Of a DNA stretch of 45,883 nt, positions 1 through 7,704 are shown one piece after another. Under the pieces are notes generated by a model. That model did no database searches and was not told the origin of the DNA. It saw only the letters and a list, made by a program, of their open reading frames with translations. Position 1 is the first letter of the stretch. Every line of letters begins with the position of its first letter. This DNA is from Planctomycetota bacterium (GTDB taxonomy: Bacteria; Planctomycetota; UBA1135; GCA-002686595). The stretch covers positions 1-45,883 of the forward strand of contig JAJDEU010000059.1 in NCBI GenBank assembly GCA_029259635.1. Direction: 5' to 3'. A program made the translations under genes and the position numbers.

Positions 1-136
1 GCCTGCGCCCGCACCGGCGCTGACCCCTACGGTCAAAACCCCACCCCGTTTCATCCCAAAACATTCGCGCCCCGCCCCCAGGGCAGATGGCCAGGGGTGC
101 GGGACCCAAAAGTTTAGAGATGAACCGGGTTCGGTA

Positions 137-490
137 TTACACCTTCCCGGACAGCGACTGAGCGAGCGCACGCTCGACCATCCCGATCGCATGACGCTTG
201 GAGGGCGGAACTCCACCGGCGCGCTCGACTTCGGCGGCCACGTCCAGCGCGCGCACCTCGTCGATGGACCGCCCGCGTGCGAGTGACGTCATCAACGAGG
301 CCACACCGATGACGGCGCTGCAGGCACGTGCCTTGAAAAGTATTCGCTCGACGATGCCATCGACGACTTCAACGTCCAATTGCAAGAGATCGCCGCAGGC
401 GTCATTCCTCGATTCGCCGGTCCCTGTGGGCGAATCGAGCGCGCCCGAATTCTCGGGATCGCGAAAGTGATCGGGAATCGTTTTCGACAT
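137..490 (-). CDS. IscU/NifU-like iron-sulfur cluster scaffold protein, third cysteine replaced
   Basis: Small 117-residue protein of the IscU/NifU N-terminal family, which builds Fe-S clusters on three conserved cysteines before handing them to apoproteins. Seen: an N-terminal DHFRDPENSG segment matching the family's 'H..NPRN.G' start, ACGD (first Cys plus the conserved Asp) near residue 29, and ARACSAV (second Cys) near residue 54. At the place where IscU has K-x-H-C the protein reads KRHA, so the third ligand is Ala. The ATG at 490 is chosen because the family homology begins there; an upstream extension of the frame would run across the riboswitch. No other isc/suf gene is beside it. It may be a carrier or a degenerate scaffold rather than a standard IscU. 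Family assignment is firm, activity uncertain. Confidence 0.8.
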   Translation of the reverse strand: MSKTIPDHFRDPENSGALDSPTGTGESRNDACGDLLQLDVEVVDGIVERILFKARACSAVIGVASLMTSLARGRSIDEVRALDVAAEVERAGGVPPSKRHAIGMVERALAQSLSGKV

Positions 491-628
491 ATTGAGAGCC
501 AATACGAGCTTACGCACGCATTGCAATTTCGCAACTTGTGAACTCGCGCCACTTTGCAGCGCCGCGCGCCAACATGAGCTCAGTCTCATTTGCCTCCTGA
601 ACTCCCGGGGGTATGGTTCCGCGCTCCC

Positions 629-719
629 AACGATGGCACGACAAGGGCAAACCAGCTGAAAGGCTGGGACGCAAAGCCACGGGTCCTTCGGGATCGCCGG
701 GCTACCGAAAGTCGTCGTT
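629..719 (+). promoter_or_regulatory. Cyclic-di-GMP-I (GEMM-I) riboswitch
   Basis: The core matches the GEMM-I aptamer closely: AGGGCAAACC at 643-653, a six-pair stem 652-657/662-667 capped by a GAAA tetraloop at 658-661, GGGACGCAAAGCC at 666-678, a second hairpin with its CGGG strand, then GGGCTACCGAAA at 699-710. P1 closes with ACGAC at 638-642 and GTCGT at 711-715. This aptamer class binds the second messenger c-di-GMP. It reads on the plus strand, away from the IscU-like gene, and no convincing plus-strand gene follows before 19910. Confidence 0.93.
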
Positions 720-812
720 CCACTTCGGACGTCATCCAAGGGGCAAATCGGAATCCGTTCCGGTCGTAACTGAGATGTGTTCGGGGTGGAAGCTCGACTT
801 CCCTTCCCGGCA

Positions 813-842
813 CCGCCCCGAGCTTTCGCGAGCTCGGGGCGG
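813..842 (+). other. Very stable hairpin after the riboswitch (possible expression platform)
   Basis: A perfect 12-base-pair stem, CCGCCCCGAGCT (813-824) with AGCTCGGGGCGG (831-842), around a six-base loop, about 95 bases downstream of the c-di-GMP aptamer. It is not followed by a U-run, so it is not a classic intrinsic terminator. The segment CGGGGTGG at 782-789 could pair with its 5' arm, giving an alternative fold. A role as riboswitch expression platform is inferred from position only. Confidence 0.4.
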
Positions 843-1020
843 GACCACCCTCTTCCGCGGCAGGCCGGTTTCCCAAGCGAACGCCAATTATGTTCATCGG
901 GATGACCTACTACGACACCGTCAAGATGCGGCAGACAACCAATATGTTCTGCGTATCCGGTGCAGGCCGTCCCATCGAATCCGGCGTTCGCCCCTTCACG
1001 AGTTCCCTGCCGACCGCTCT

Positions 1021-1336
1021 GGTCCTGCGGGGAATCGCGAAGCGAAGCGAAAAAAGGACCGACGGGTATTCATCGCTTCGCGGGATAGAGACACAACGTG
1101 ACTTGTGGGGACTTGGACACGTTGTGGTTGGAGGAGATGACGCAGGTTCGCTGGAACGGTGGGGACAAGACCAGCGAGCGTGCTTTCCGCTACGTCTGCC
1201 TACGGGGTTAGACCACATCGCTATGGGGAGTGTTGTCAGTTAGCTGACGGCACCGCGATACGGGCTCCGCACCGGACTGGAGCCCAGGCGGATTTGTGAG
1301 GGTGTGGAGGTTCGCCTCCGCACCCTCCTTTTTATT
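1021..1336 (+). ncRNA. Candidate structured small RNA, GGA-rich (Csr/Rsm-like architecture)
   Basis: The stretch contains successive perfect stems: 1036-1045/1073-1082 (10 bp), 1092-1100/1118-1126 (9 bp), 1148-1154/1171-1177 (7 bp), 1235-1239/1244-1248 (5 bp), 1262-1268/1279-1285 (7 bp), and a terminator hairpin at 1298-1327. The second and third loops both contain GTGGGGAC, and the fifth loop contains CCGGAC. By eye there are 14 GGA triplets in about 316 bases. GGA-in-loop hairpins followed by an intrinsic terminator are the hallmark of CsrB/RsmZ-type RNAs that titrate CsrA. I recognise no tmRNA, RNase P, SRP or 6S signature. The 5' end is unknown; the RNA may begin at the riboswitch upstream. 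The RNA is inferred from structure only. Confidence 0.4.
1298..1336 (+). terminator. Strong Rho-independent terminator
   Basis: A 13-base-pair stem (1298-1310 with 1315-1327, one G-U pair) capped by a TTCG tetraloop is followed by CTTTTTATT at 1328-1336. The U-run lies on the plus-strand side, so it ends a plus-strand transcript, not the convergent sigma-factor gene. It is the best evidence that the region downstream of the riboswitch is transcribed. Confidence 0.88.
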
Positions 1337-1385
1337 CCGGAAGACTCTTGCTGACGAGAGCCCTGGGCACGCTCAACGGTGCGCT

Positions 1386-2375
1386 TCAGCTCTCACTCAA
1401 AAAGCGATCGCGCAGACGTCCGATCAGCTTCGCGTGAATTTTGCAGACGCGCGACTCGGACAGCCCGGTCATCTCGCCGATCTCGCGCATCGGCAGCTCC
1501 CTCCAGTACTTGAGGAAGATGATGCGAGCTTCCTTGGCCGACAGTCGCTCGGCCACGAGCAGGAAGAGCTCTTCACGCGTCAGTTTCTCGCCCGGTGCCG
1601 CGTGCCGCATATCCGGTACGACGTCCAACCCGTCAAAAAACTCGCCGTTCGGATCGGCGGTCAAGCTCGCGCCCGACGGAGCTCCGGGCAACCCCACGCC
1701 GAACACCTGGCTGTAGACCTCGAGCGTCATTCCCATCGCACGCGCCACCTCTTCGTCGCGCGGCTTGCGATTACTTCGAGCGCGAAGAGCTTCGAGAACG
1801 CGCTTACGTCGCTCGACCCTCTGTCTCCAGGGCCGCGGGAGCCAATCTTGCGAGCGCAGCTCGTCGAGCAAGGCACCGCGAATTCGACGCTCGCAGTAGG
1901 ACTCGAATCGAACCCCGCGCTCTGGATCAAAACCGCCGATCGCCGACATCAAGCCGAGGTTCGCCGCTGTATCCAAGTCTCCCCGATCCACGCGCCGCGG
2001 CAGGCGCACGGCGAACCGACGAACCGTTTTGTCCGCCAAGGGTTTGTAGTACTCGACCAGTTGGTTGCGATGCTCCACCGTCGGCAGGGCTCGGTAGACC
2101 TCCCACATGTGCTCAGAGACCGGGTCCGGGGAGTGCACCGGCTGCGCCGCCAATTCGCTCGGCTCGGCGAGAGTGGGCTTTATCGCCGCACTCGCCAGCA
2201 TGAGCTTCAAGCGCGTGGGACCCGCCAAGTCGCGTTTGGGTGAAGCGCCCGACACGCGCACCTTCACCGACGGGGTCGGCTTGGATGCGGCAGCGCTTTT
2301 CTTGATACCGGTGGCTGTTCTCACTACATGCTGAAACCAAAAAGCTCCAGCCGGACGACATGAGCCGCCCTTCAC
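1386..2375 (-). CDS. FliA/WhiG-type (group 3) RNA polymerase sigma factor
   Basis: Alternative sigma factor of the sigma-28 group. Region 2 is visible around residues 105-185 (YYKPLADKTVRRFAVRLP, then DLDTAANLGLMSAI and FDPERGVRFESYCERRIRGA, the core-binding and -10-recognition helices). Region 3 follows (DEEVARAMGM). Region 4 is at the C-terminus, with the helix-turn-helix LPMREIGEMTGLSESRVCKI recognising the -35 element. The first 80-90 residues are a basic, Ala/Pro-rich extension not typical of the family. The longest frame starts at a GTG at 2375; in-frame starts further in (GTG 2324, ATG 2201) are possible, so the true start is uncertain. No flagellar gene is nearby. It converges on the c-di-GMP riboswitch transcript and is not controlled by it in cis. 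Confidence 0.88.
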   Translation of the reverse strand: MKGGSCRPAGAFWFQHVVRTATGIKKSAAASKPTPSVKVRVSGASPKRDLAGPTRLKLMLASAAIKPTLAEPSELAAQPVHSPDPVSEHMWEVYRALPTVEHRNQLVEYYKPLADKTVRRFAVRLPRRVDRGDLDTAANLGLMSAIGGFDPERGVRFESYCERRIRGALLDELRSQDWLPRPWRQRVERRKRVLEALRARSNRKPRDEEVARAMGMTLEVYSQVFGVGLPGAPSGASLTADPNGEFFDGLDVVPDMRHAAPGEKLTREELFLLVAERLSAKEARIIFLKYWRELPMREIGEMTGLSESRVCKIHAKLIGRLRDRFLSES

Positions 2376-2560
2376 TCCTGACCCCGATGTACCTCCCGTC
2401 GAAAGTCGTTCAAGGAGATCGCGAATCCGGGCGGCTCTTTTTCACCTCTGTACGTAGATGTACGAGCCACTCGGCGGGACGAGTTCGGACGCCATTCGTC
2501 TATTGAAGGCCAAACTCCGTGAATTGTGGCTCAGCTGTAAGGCGCGCTAGGAAGCGGCAA

Positions 2561-2592
2561 AAGAAATCAAAAAAAAGAGTCCGGAATCCGGC
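2561..2592 (-). terminator. Weak intrinsic terminator of the purA-ybeY run
   Basis: Read on the minus strand, a short GCCGGATTCCGGAC hairpin is followed by TCTTTTTTTTGATTTC, about 80 bases after the ybeY stop. The stem is short (four to five pairs), so termination may be partial. No other signal is seen between 2376 and 2673. Confidence 0.5.
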
Positions 2593-2673
2593 ATCGCGTC
2601 CCGCCGCAGGTGAATTTTTCGATGCTCCGCTCTCTCGCCTCACCAAGGGCACAGCGAGGGCATCAGCGCTCGT

Positions 2674-3105
2674 TCACTCGGAGTCGTAGCCGAGCAGGCC
2701 GAGGACGGCTGCCTCGGCGGAGCGCATGGCTCGCCGATCTTCCGACCCGTGATCGTCCCATCCACACAGGTGGAGCGTGCCGTGCACCGCGTATAGGACG
2801 ACTTCCCTCTCCCAGGCGACCCCACGCTCGGCAGCCACGGCCCGCGCGCGGTCGACACTCACCACGACCTCGCCCCAGGCGCCCTCATCCTCATCATCCC
2901 CGAGCGCGAAGCTCATCACGTCGGTCGGGCTGGGATCGTCTAGAAACCGCCCGTGCAGCTCAGCCAGCGTGGGATCGTCCACCAGCGCGAGCGAGACCTC
3001 GCGCCCCTCTTCGCCCCCGTGCCTCAAGGCCGCTTCCACCGCCTCGCTCAAGCGCTCTTCCGAGACGGGACGCTCGCTCACCTCCCAGGTGATCGCGACG
3101 CTCAC
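2674..3105 (-). CDS. ybeY: Endoribonuclease YbeY (16S rRNA maturation)
   Basis: Zinc-dependent endoribonuclease that works in 16S rRNA 3'-end maturation and 70S ribosome quality control. The metal-binding signature HGTLHLCGWDDH near residues 115-126 carries the three histidines of the family H-G-x-L-H-L-x-G-(Y/W)-D-H motif. DPSPTDVMSFAL upstream matches the conserved 'TDVLSFP' block. At 143 residues its length is normal. The GTG at 3105 is chosen because it overlaps the stop of the HD gene as GTGA, implying translational coupling; a longer in-frame extension lies wholly inside the HD gene. phoH, an HD membrane protein and ybeY are a commonly conserved trio. Confidence 0.93.
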   Translation of the reverse strand: MSVAITWEVSERPVSEERLSEAVEAALRHGGEEGREVSLALVDDPTLAELHGRFLDDPSPTDVMSFALGDDEDEGAWGEVVVSVDRARAVAAERGVAWEREVVLYAVHGTLHLCGWDDHGSEDRRAMRSAEAAVLGLLGYDSE

Positions 3106-4688
3106 GATTCTCGAGCGATCGGCGGAAGCGACTCGGGCGTGTCCTTGGCCACCGCTCGGTCTTCCTGAGGTTGCGAGAGATCGAGCGGATGCGGACGCCC
3201 CTTCGGAAAGGTCGGCCGCGTGTGGTAGATCCCCATCAGCACCTGAACGCAGGCGCTCTCGATCAACTCCAAGTCGCGCAGCGTTGCTCCGCACTCGTCG
3301 AACTGGCGATCCATCAAGCGCTTGAGCACGACCTCGTGAACCATCGTCTGCAGTCGCGACCGGCTCGGATCCGGCATCTGCCGACTGATGGCCTCGATCG
3401 CATCCGCAATCATCACAATCGCCGTCTCGATCGATTGCGGCCGCGGTCCGGAGTAGCGGAAGTGCTCTTCGTTGACCTGCTCTTCACCGCGCAGTGCCTG
3501 CGCCGAATGGAAGAAGTACTCGATGCAGGATGTGCCGTGGTGTTCGGGCATGAAGTCGAGCACACGTCGCGGGAGGCCGTAGTAAGCGCCGAGCTCGACA
3601 CCATCGCGGGTATGGCTGGAGATAATCAGAGTGCTCATCTCCGGCGTGAGCCCGCGGTGACGGCCGCGCGCTTCTGGGGAGTTCTCCGCGAAATAACCGG
3701 GCTTGTTGAGCTTGCCGATGTCGTGATAGAGCGCACCGACTCGGGTGAGAAGTGCGTTGGCTCCGCAGGCTTCGGCCGCGGCTTCGGAGAGCAAGCCGAC
3801 GATGTAGGAGTGGTGAAAGGTGCCCGGCGCTTCGAGCAAGAGCTTTCTGAGCAGCGGTTGTTCGTGCGTGTTACCGAGCTCGAGCAAGCTGACGTCGGTG
3901 GTGACGCCAAACAAGCGCTCGATCGCCGGCAGGGAGCCGGAGACCGCTAAACCGACGACCAGTCCGCTCACGAGGAGAAAGAACATTTGCCAGCTGAGCT
4001 CGGAGCCAACGACCTCGTCATGCCGGAGGAGCACGAGCGAGCCGGCGACGAGCACCTGCACCAGGCCGACGAGCAACCCGACGCGCACAACGGCGACGCG
4101 TCGACGAATCTCATCCGCAGCCAAGCAGGCGGTACCGGCTCCTGCGAGCGTGATCACCAAGCCCTCGAACACGTCCTGTCGTTCCGGCCGCAGGAACAGA
4201 AAGATGGCCAAGATCCCGCCGGCATACGCTGTGGCATCGAGCGCGAGTCCGCGCGACCAAGCGAGTGCGATCACGAGGCTCAAGAAGGAGAGCGGCAGAA
4301 AGGTGAGGTCAAACACCTCGAAGACTTCGCGCATACCCTGAGCGAGAACCAGTGGCGCCAATAAGCAGGCGGCGAGCCCTACGACCTGACCGACGCTCTC
4401 AAGTGCGTGGCGCCGAAAGTCCAAGAGATAGCGCGTGAAACAAATCTGTGCGGTGAAGAGGAGCGCACCAAGCCCGACCCAACCGCGCCCGGAGAGGTCC
4501 GCTCCAAAACCGACAAGCCCAAGAGTGATCGCCCCCGCAATCACCGCCAAGGTGATCTTCTCTCCAGCGCTCGACAGAGCTTGGCTCTCTTGTTGTCTGC
4601 TCCAGCCCGTCTTCGCACGTTCGAGCGAGAAGCGACGCAAGCTGCGACGCTTTCGTTTCAGACCCGGGAGATTATTGAAGATGCCCAT
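3102..4688 (-). CDS. Membrane-anchored HD-domain phosphohydrolase, PgpH-like
   Basis: About 528 residues. A basic N-terminus is followed by seven or so hydrophobic segments between residues 45 and 255, then a cytosolic HD domain. HD residues visible: TFHHSYIVG near 290, ALYHDIGKLNKPGYFAEN near 320-336, ISSHTRDGVE and FMPEHHGT, the set of His/Asp metal ligands. The family is the 7TM receptor with HD hydrolase; PgpH members degrade c-di-AMP. The large extracellular 7TMR-HDED sensor domain found in PgpH proteins of 700 or more residues is absent. ATG 4688 is preferred over the TTG one codon upstream. The gap to phoH is 14 bases and ybeY overlaps its 3' end. The substrate is inferred from the family, not shown. 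Confidence 0.88.
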   Translation of the reverse strand: MGIFNNLPGLKRKRRSLRRFSLERAKTGWSRQQESQALSSAGEKITLAVIAGAITLGLVGFGADLSGRGWVGLGALLFTAQICFTRYLLDFRRHALESVGQVVGLAACLLAPLVLAQGMREVFEVFDLTFLPLSFLSLVIALAWSRGLALDATAYAGGILAIFLFLRPERQDVFEGLVITLAGAGTACLAADEIRRRVAVVRVGLLVGLVQVLVAGSLVLLRHDEVVGSELSWQMFFLLVSGLVVGLAVSGSLPAIERLFGVTTDVSLLELGNTHEQPLLRKLLLEAPGTFHHSYIVGLLSEAAAEACGANALLTRVGALYHDIGKLNKPGYFAENSPEARGRHRGLTPEMSTLIISSHTRDGVELGAYYGLPRRVLDFMPEHHGTSCIEYFFHSAQALRGEEQVNEEHFRYSGPRPQSIETAIVMIADAIEAISRQMPDPSRSRLQTMVHEVVLKRLMDRQFDECGATLRDLELIESACVQVLMGIYHTRPTFPKGRPHPLDLSQPQEDRAVAKDTPESLPPIARES

Positions 4689-4702
4689 CAAACTGGCCGG
4701 GG

Positions 4703-5761
4703 TCAGTCCGTCGAATTCGACTCATCACGAGTGCGAGCGGCCGGCGCCGGTCCCTCGTAGGCGCGAACGATTTGCGCGACCAGCGGATGGCGAACAATGT
4801 CCCGAATATCGAACTCGACAACGGAGATGCCTTCGAATCCGCGCAGCCTCCGAACGGCATCCATCAGCCCGTTCCGTTCGCCCTCGCCGAGATCGCTCTG
4901 CGACGGATCGCCGGTGACCACCATGCGCGAGCCTTCGCCGAGCCGCGTCAAAAACATCTTCATCTGCGCCGGACTCGTGTTCTGCGCCTCGTCGAGAATG
5001 ACAAAGGCGTTCGAGAGCGTGCGGCCGCGCATGAAAGCGAGCGGCGCGATCTCGATGATTCCCGCGTCTTCCAGCTGGGCGAGGTCTTCGAAACGCATCA
5101 GGTTGGAGAGCGCGTCGTAGACCGGACGCATGTAGGGATCGAGCTTCGCCTGGAAGTCGCCCGGTAAGAAGCCCAGGTGCTCTCCGGCCTCCACAACGGG
5201 ACGGGTGATGATGAGCCGGCGACAGAGTCCGCTGCGCATCGCCCGCAGAGCTGCGGCCACCGCCAAAAAGGTCTTTCCGGTGCCCGCCGCTCCCACGCCA
5301 AAGACCAAGTTATTCTTCTCGATGGCCTCCAAGTAGCGCCGCTGATTCTGCGAGCGCGGCTCGACTCCACGGGTGCGCATATTCTTAATCCCTGCCGCGT
5401 GCGAATTTTCACGCGGCAGCGCCGCCGTCCCCGACCGCGGAGATCCGTCGCGGTCCGAACTCGTACTGGAGTTGGTGCCCTCCGTGCCGGTACCGTTCTG
5501 GTTCGAGCTCGCCTCGAGCAAGATGCTCTCGACCTTGTCCAGACTGAGCGTTCGCCCTTTCCGGACCTTGCCGAGCAGATGCTCGATCCGGCGACGCGCT
5601 TCTTCAACATCCCCGTCGATCCCCTTGATCAACAGATTCCCGCCGCGCGTGTAGAGCTCGATGTCGAGGGACTGGCGCAGGAGCTTGGCGTAGCGGTCAT
5701 AGGGACCGAGGACGAGAATGGCCTCGTCCTGGGTGCGGAGCGGAATGGTGACTTCGATCAA
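4703..5761 (-). CDS. phoH: PhoH-like ATPase
   Basis: PhoH-family cytosolic ATPase of RNA metabolism, often partnering YbeY. Residues 1-75 form a KH-like domain (GGNLLIKGIDGDVEEARRRI at 40-59), followed by a polar linker rich in Ser/Thr/Gly (85-125). The PhoH core has Walker A GAAGTGKT at 157-164, Walker B FVILDEAQN at 253-261 and the sensor block VVTGDPSQSDL at 281-291. At 352 residues it has the usual length. The TTG at 5761 is used because the conserved N-terminus starts there and GAGGA lies about eight bases before it. The cdsA stop is 66 bases upstream and the HD gene start 14 bases downstream, consistent with one operon. Confidence 0.94.
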   Translation of the reverse strand: MIEVTIPLRTQDEAILVLGPYDRYAKLLRQSLDIELYTRGGNLLIKGIDGDVEEARRRIEHLLGKVRKGRTLSLDKVESILLEASSNQNGTGTEGTNSSTSSDRDGSPRSGTAALPRENSHAAGIKNMRTRGVEPRSQNQRRYLEAIEKNNLVFGVGAAGTGKTFLAVAAALRAMRSGLCRRLIITRPVVEAGEHLGFLPGDFQAKLDPYMRPVYDALSNLMRFEDLAQLEDAGIIEIAPLAFMRGRTLSNAFVILDEAQNTSPAQMKMFLTRLGEGSRMVVTGDPSQSDLGEGERNGLMDAVRRLRGFEGISVVEFDIRDIVRHPLVAQIVRAYEGPAPAARTRDESNSTD

Positions 5762-5827
5762 TGGATAATCCTCGGGGGGAAGGCTGCAGGATCGCGGCTG
5801 GTCACCCGAACGTCAAACCGGGAGCGG

Positions 5828-6871
5828 CTAGAGATCGCCCAAGAGGAGCCAGGGCCACGTAAGCAGAGCTGCGGGCGCGGATAGCAGCAAGCTATCGACG
5901 ATGTCCAGGAATCCACCCGACGGGCCAAACACCGCACTGGAGTCCTTGACGCCTACGCTGCGCTTGACCCAACTCTCCAGCAAGTCGCCGGCTTGTGAGG
6001 CGATGTTCACGACGAGCCCGGCCGTGACTCCCGCCAGCAGCCCACAGGGAAAGGCGTCGACCGCTGAAAGAATTCCTCCGGTGAGAATACCCGCAGCCAC
6101 GGAGCACGCGAAGCCCTCGACGGTTTTCCCCGGGCTGAGATTCGGGAGCGGGTGATGTTTTCCGAAGGCGTTGCCCCCGTAGTAAGCCGCGATGTCGCCG
6201 ACCTTCGAGAGTACGACGAGTCCGACCATCGGCGCGGGTCCGAACTGCGACCAGACGTGCCAAACCCAGGTCAGTGGAAGAGCGATCCAGAGCGCGAGGC
6301 CGAGCGCCCAGCGCAGGTCGCTCTTTTTGAAACGCGTCACGGAGTAGGCCGCGTACACGGATACTGCCGCGCAGCCGGTGAGCAACATGGAATGCGCAAC
6401 GGAAGGATCCCAGACCGTGATATCGACGATCAGGTAAGCGAGGAGGATCAGCGTGGCTGCGAAGCCGAGAAAAGTGAACGCGTTATCTGAACGGCGCTTT
6501 TTTAGGAGGCGAGCACCGGCCAAACCGAATGCCGCGAGGCCCGTCACAATCAGGAGCTCGTTGATCAAGCTGGTGCTATAGCCGGCGTCCCGACCGTAGC
6601 TGACGTGGGCAACGGAGAAGAATACAGCGGCGGCGAGAGGCCCGATCAGCGCGAAGCCCAGGCGGCGCTCGCGCAACGAGCCCATGTACGCGACTTCCCA
6701 AGCGGCGCCTATCGTCAGGAGCGAGGCCACAATCGCGATCGGCATGCCCGCTTCGCTCTGCGCGGCGAGGACGAGCATGTAGATGATGAAGCCGCCGATC
6801 GACAGCCCGACGACGGTTCGCTTCCAGATGCGAGCGGAGCGCGACGGCTCGTTGGAATCGGGCTCGGTCAT
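5828..6871 (-). CDS. cdsA: Phosphatidate cytidylyltransferase (CDP-diacylglycerol synthase), atypical signature
   Basis: Integral membrane enzyme that makes CDP-diacylglycerol from CTP and phosphatidate, the entry to phospholipid synthesis. About eight to ten hydrophobic helices cover the protein after a short polar N-terminus. The catalytic region is recognisable: SKVGDIAAYYGGNAFGKH, LSPGKTVEG, then ESWVKRSVGVKDSS followed by FGPSGGFLDIVDSLL. The family signature normally reads KD..P-G-H-G-G..DR-x-D; here P-G-H is G-P-S and D-R is D-I, keeping the KR, KD and the last Asp. It sits between uppS (27-base gap) and phoH, as in many bacterial envelope-lipid clusters. At 347 residues it is slightly longer than the common 270-310. 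Confidence 0.9.
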   Translation of the reverse strand: MTEPDSNEPSRSARIWKRTVVGLSIGGFIIYMLVLAAQSEAGMPIAIVASLLTIGAAWEVAYMGSLRERRLGFALIGPLAAAVFFSVAHVSYGRDAGYSTSLINELLIVTGLAAFGLAGARLLKKRRSDNAFTFLGFAATLILLAYLIVDITVWDPSVAHSMLLTGCAAVSVYAAYSVTRFKKSDLRWALGLALWIALPLTWVWHVWSQFGPAPMVGLVVLSKVGDIAAYYGGNAFGKHHPLPNLSPGKTVEGFACSVAAGILTGGILSAVDAFPCGLLAGVTAGLVVNIASQAGDLLESWVKRSVGVKDSSAVFGPSGGFLDIVDSLLLSAPAALLTWPWLLLGDL

Positions 6872-6898
6872 CGCTTGCGAGTGGTGGAACTCACACTC

Positions 6899-7687
6899 TC
6901 ACGCCGACCGTTCCGCGTGGTCATCGTCATCGGTTTCCGGTGCCACGTCGGCGACCAGCCCGCCGAATTTCCTGATGCGCCCGGCATAGCTTCGAAGCGC
7001 TTCGTGAAGCTCGGCCTTTCGGAACTCCGGCCAACAGACCTCGGTAACGAAGAGTTCGGAGTAGGAGATCTGCCACAGCAAGAAGTTACTGATACGCATC
7101 TCGCCGGCCGTTCGAATCAAGAGGTCGGGGTCCGGCGTCTCCGGGTCGTAGAGGTAAGCGCGCAGCGTCTCCTCCTTGATTTCTTTGGGATCGAGCTTGC
7201 CGGCCTGCACGTCCGCGCAGATTCCGCGAATGCCGTCCGCGATCTCCGTTCTGCCGCCGTAGGAGAGCGCCAGACGCAAGCGCATGCCGGTGTTCTCTCG
7301 CGTCAGCTCTTCCGTCTTGCGCAGCTCCTTCAGAGCCGCCGGCTCCAGGTCATCCAGGCGACCGATGCAGTGCAGCTGCACATCGTTGTCCATCAAAGTC
7401 GGGCGCTCCTCCACCATGAACTCGGAGAGCAGCCGCATGAGAAAGCGAACCTCCTTCGACGGGCGCTTCCAGTTCTCCACGGAGAAGGCGTAGAGCGTCA
7501 GGCTCTTCACCCCCATGCGCGCGCACTCGGTCGTGATCTCGCGGACGGAGTTAATGCCCTCCTTGTGCCCCATGACGCGGCGCAGGGTCCGTCTCTGTGC
7601 CCAGCGACCGTTGCCATCCATGATGATGGCCAGGTGCTCCGGGAATGCTCCGTCGAAGTCAGGTCGCTCGATCTTAAGGCCTGCCAT
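6899..7687 (-). CDS. uppS: Isoprenyl (undecaprenyl) diphosphate synthase
   Basis: Cis-prenyltransferase that extends farnesyl diphosphate with isopentenyl diphosphate to the C55 lipid carrier used for peptidoglycan and O-antigen. Seen: IIMDGNGRWA at 21-30 with the catalytic Asp24, GHKEG near 40, TLYAFSVENWKRP near 64, ALSYGGRTEI near 139, and DPDLLIRTAGEMRISNFLLW with the diphosphate-binding Arg residues near 186-205. The 262 residues are close to the usual length; the acidic C-terminal tail (DDDDH) is extra. It starts 17 bases after purA and is followed by cdsA, so the run links nucleotide and envelope-lipid synthesis. Confidence 0.95.
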   Translation of the reverse strand: MAGLKIERPDFDGAFPEHLAIIMDGNGRWAQRRTLRRVMGHKEGINSVREITTECARMGVKSLTLYAFSVENWKRPSKEVRFLMRLLSEFMVEERPTLMDNDVQLHCIGRLDDLEPAALKELRKTEELTRENTGMRLRLALSYGGRTEIADGIRGICADVQAGKLDPKEIKEETLRAYLYDPETPDPDLLIRTAGEMRISNFLLWQISYSELFVTEVCWPEFRKAELHEALRSYAGRIRKFGGLVADVAPETDDDDHAERSA

Positions 7688-7704
7688 GTCGGTTTAGCTT
7701 GGGA

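Noticed and set aside
613..1101. A 162-codon plus-strand frame overlapping the riboswitch
   Set aside because: It would encode the aptamer itself and has a shadow-type Arg/Pro/Ser-rich composition.
890..1243. A 117-codon plus-strand reading frame after the riboswitch
   Set aside because: No ribosome-binding site, no recognisable protein, and its second half coincides with the perfect stems of the candidate RNA.
1021..1336. Possible tmRNA, RNase P RNA, SRP RNA or group I intron
   Set aside because: None of the diagnostic conserved segments of these RNAs is present on either strand.
1386..2375. Control of the sigma factor gene by the c-di-GMP riboswitch
   Set aside because: The riboswitch is on the opposite strand and convergent, so cis control of the sigma mRNA is not possible.
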